Origin: Nocardiopsis sp. YSL2
Lineage (GTDB): Bacteria; Actinomycetota; Actinomycetes; Streptosporangiales; Streptosporangiaceae
Direction: 5' to 3'
Assembly (NCBI RefSeq): GCF_030555055.1
Contig: NZ_JAMOAO010000001.1
Span: 1,426,001 to 1,490,000, forward strand
DNA length: 64,000 bases
How positions within the stretch are numbered: the stretch's first letter is position 1; each line of letters begins with the position of its first letter. Below the pieces are notes generated by a model. That model was given only the letters and a program-made list of their open reading frames with translations. It made no database searches and was not told the origin of the DNA. The translations under genes were made by a program, and so were the position numbers. Below are positions 62,094 to 64,000 of the stretch, one piece after another.

Positions 62094-63479
62094 TCAGGGG
62101 CGGACGGCCCGGTCGGCGAGCTCCTGCCACAGGTAGGCGGCGCTCTCGGCGCCCTTGAGCAGCAGGGGGATCTCGACCTTCTCGTTCGGCGCGTGGATGC
62201 GGTCCTCGTCGAGTCCGACGGCGACGAACACCAGCGGGGCGCCGAGCGCGTCCGCGATGTCGGCCTCGGGACCGCTGCCGCCCTCACGGGTGTAGAGCAC
62301 GCGGGTGCCGAACGCCCGCTCCATGGCCGAGCGGGCCGCCTTCACCGCGTCCGAGGACAGGTCGGAGGCGCAGGCCCGCACACCGGGCCCGCCGAACTCC
62401 AGTTCGGCCCGCAGTCCCGCCGGGGTGTTGGACTCGACGTAGGCGCGCACGCGGTCCTGGACGTGCAGCGGCTCCTGGCCGGGGACCAGCCGGAAGCTGA
62501 CCTTGGCGTGGGCCGAACGGGGCACGATGGTCTTGCCGCCGGCACCGGTGTGGCCGCCCCACATGCCGTTGATCTCGGCGGTCGGTCGCAGCCAGACGCG
62601 CTCCAGGGTGCTGTACCCCGCTTCGCCCCAGGTGGCGGTGGAGGCGGCGGTGCCGAGCCACTCCTGCTCGTCGAAGGGCAGCTCCGCGATGAGTGCCCGC
62701 TCGTCCGCGTCGGCCTCGACGACTCCGTCGTAGAAGCCGGGGACCGCGACCCGGTTGTCCTCGTCGTGCAGCCCGGACAGCAGGTCGCTCATGGCCTTGA
62801 GCGGGTTGGGGACGGCGCCGCCGAAGGAACCGCTGTGCAGGTCCATCTCGGGGCCGAAGAGGCTGATCTCGACGTCGGTGACTCCGCGCATGCCCACGCA
62901 CATGGAGGGGGTGTCGGCGGCCCACATGGTGGTGTCGGAGATGACGGCCACGTCGCAGTCCAGCCGGTCGCGCCGGTCGCGCAGCAGTTCGGCGAAGTGG
63001 ACCGAGCCGGACTCCTCCTCACCCTCGACCAGGAGCTTGACGGTGACGGGCGGGGCGTCGGCGCCGGAGGCGGCCAGGGCGGCACGCACTCCGAGCGCGT
63101 GGAAGAGGACCTGCCCCTTGTCGTCGGAGGCTCCGCGCGCGTACAGGGAGGTGCCGATCTCGGTGGGGACGAAGGGCTCGGTGCGCCACGCCTCGACCGG
63201 GTCGACCGGCTGGACGTCGTGGTGCCCGTAGACGAGCACGGTGGGCGCGTCCGGGTCGGCGGCGGGCCATTCGGCGAACACGGCGGGCAGGCCCGGGGTC
63301 TCCCAGACCTCGACCGTGGGGAAGCCGGTGGCGGTGAGGTGGTCGGCCAGCCACCGGGCCGACCGGCGCACGTCGCCGTGGCGCTCGGGGTCGGCGGAGA
63401 CCGAGGGGATCTCCAGCCAGGCCTTGAGGGAGGAGAGGAACTCCTCCCGGTGGTCCTCGATGTAGGCGCGCGCGTCCAT
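62094..63479 (-). CDS. M20 family dipeptidase
   Basis: A 461-residue metallopeptidase of the M20 family. Zinc ligands and the catalytic residues are in VYGHHDVQP, ARGASDDKGQ, VEGEEESGS (Glu pair), and VISDTTMW. The small dimerisation domain is in the middle (LFGPEMDLHSGSFGG), and the last His is near the C-terminus (RIHAPNEK). It cleaves dipeptides or N-acyl amino acids. ATG 63479 has GAGG seven bases upstream; ATG 63500 would add seven residues but has no room for a ribosome binding site. Confidence 0.93.
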   Translation of the reverse strand: MDARAYIEDHREEFLSSLKAWLEIPSVSADPERHGDVRRSARWLADHLTATGFPTVEVWETPGLPAVFAEWPAADPDAPTVLVYGHHDVQPVDPVEAWRTEPFVPTEIGTSLYARGASDDKGQVLFHALGVRAALAASGADAPPVTVKLLVEGEEESGSVHFAELLRDRRDRLDCDVAVISDTTMWAADTPSMCVGMRGVTDVEISLFGPEMDLHSGSFGGAVPNPLKAMSDLLSGLHDEDNRVAVPGFYDGVVEADADERALIAELPFDEQEWLGTAASTATWGEAGYSTLERVWLRPTAEINGMWGGHTGAGGKTIVPRSAHAKVSFRLVPGQEPLHVQDRVRAYVESNTPAGLRAELEFGGPGVRACASDLSSDAVKAARSAMERAFGTRVLYTREGGSGPEADIADALGAPLVFVAVGLDEDRIHAPNEKVEIPLLLKGAESAAYLWQELADRAVRP

Positions 63480-63668
63480 CTGCCGTCCTCGTCTAGACAT
63501 CCTTGTCGGATCCGAGACTAGAACCTGGACGAAGTGCCATGGACCCGACCCCGGTCCCGGGCGTTCGCGGCACGCGGAGTCCCGGATCGACGGGGAACCG
63601 TTTCGGCTGCGGGAGACTCGAAGGTGCACGGGGCGGGACCCGCCCGCCCGACGATGAGAGGAACGCCC

Positions 63669-64000
63669 GTGGGCACTGCTCCCTCCGCCGCCATCGCCGA
63701 GCGGTTCGGCCGGCTCTTCGACACGCTCGACTCCGACAACGACGCGTCGATCACCTGGGACGACTACAAGCGCCTGGTCGACCGCTACGTCAAGGGGTAC
63801 TCGCTGGACGAGGGCGACCGCCGCACGCAGGCGATCCAGGCCTCGTACCACATGCTGTGGCTGGAGCTGCTCCGGCACTCGTCGGCGTTCCAGCCGAGCC
63901 TGGACCGGGAGGCGTTCGTCAACGCCCTGCACGCCGCCTCGGAGGACCGGAGCCGGTTCAACATGACCGAGGGTGTCGCCGAGGCCGCGTTCGACCTCCT
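63669..64000 (+). CDS. EF-hand domain protein, 5' part only
   Basis: Starts at GTG 63669 with AGAGGA six bases before it (ATG 63654 in frame is possible) and runs out of the window. The visible 110 residues begin GTAPSAAIAERFGRLFDTLD and hold an EF-hand loop DSDNDASITWDDY, as in actinobacterial calerythrin-like calcium-binding proteins. A second EF-hand would be expected near residue 110 onward, beyond the end. Confidence 0.8.
   Translation, partial: MGTAPSAAIAERFGRLFDTLDSDNDASITWDDYKRLVDRYVKGYSLDEGDRRTQAIQASYHMLWLELLRHSSAFQPSLDREAFVNALHAASEDRSRFNMTEGVAEAAFDL

Overview
The window is chromosomal DNA from a very GC-rich actinomycete. The signs are GC-saturated third codon positions, frequent GTG and TTG starts, two WhiB-family genes, all three F420 biosynthesis genes (fbiA, fbiB, fbiC), a mycoredoxin, UvrD2 and several actinobacteria-only families (DUF3499, DUF5719, DUF2342, UPF0182, PPA1309). 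whiB and whiB7 with two secreted chitinases suggest a filamentous soil-type actinomycete. A Nocardiopsis-like or Streptomyces-like organism would fit, but the sequence alone does not settle the genus. No phage, IS element, CRISPR array or rRNA is visible. Gene order resembles conserved actinobacterial chromosome blocks, with lineage-specific material between them.

Layout. 1-5.1 kb: 3' part of an unknown gene, a membrane-anchored Ser/Thr kinase, a Trm112-like protein, phosphomannomutase, DUF3499 and a zincin-like protein. 5.3-11.2 kb: a two-gene envelope pair (DUF5719 and a 1151-residue polytopic GT2 glycosyltransferase) and whiB. 11.4-17.2 kb: a Gln/Tyr-rich membrane protein with 37-residue repeats, the fbiA-fbiB operon and a Na+/H+ antiporter. 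17.3-24 kb: two chitinases and, converging on them, fbiC. 24-29.4 kb: a membrane glycosylation locus with a YbhN-type protein, a GT4, a polyprenyl-phosphate-type GT2 and a GT-C-like protein. 29.5-41.1 kb: metabolic genes including amidohydrolase, cyclophilin lipoprotein, cysteine desulfurase, aroA-rsgA, TetR, hisN and sulfotransferase. 41.2-44.9 kb: a lipoprotein and a MacB-type ABC export set. 45.0-45.4 kb: two initiator tRNA genes, each with promoter and terminator. 45.5-61.7 kb: a block whose order matches other actinobacteria: UPF0182, PPA1309, a YlbL-type PDZ protease, moaE, an NAD-dependent epimerase, DUF2342, Nudix, an M48-like peptidase, whiB7, tesB, uvrD2, mycoredoxin, ANTAR and nudC. 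62.1-64 kb: an M20 dipeptidase and the start of an EF-hand protein.

How the genes work together. FbiA, FbiB and FbiC cover FO synthesis, FO-phospholactyl transfer and polyglutamylation of F420. No cofC/fbiD is seen here. whiB7 has the layout of an antibiotic-inducible attenuation system: a promoter with an AT-rich element next to the -35, a roughly 600-nt leader, a 111-codon upstream ORF and an intrinsic terminator just after its stop. A 55-codon gene follows whiB7. The mycoredoxin gene has a SigR-like promoter match.

The least ordinary DNA is a set of dispersed GC-rich intergenic repeats (called here A, B, C and D) shared between distant loci. A relative of B forms two exact 87-bp in-frame tandem copies inside the start of the GT4 gene at 26.2-26.4 kb, where it appears to be translated. 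I did not find a clearly new defence or biosynthetic system. The repeat family with its coding copy and the whiB7 leader are the best leads.
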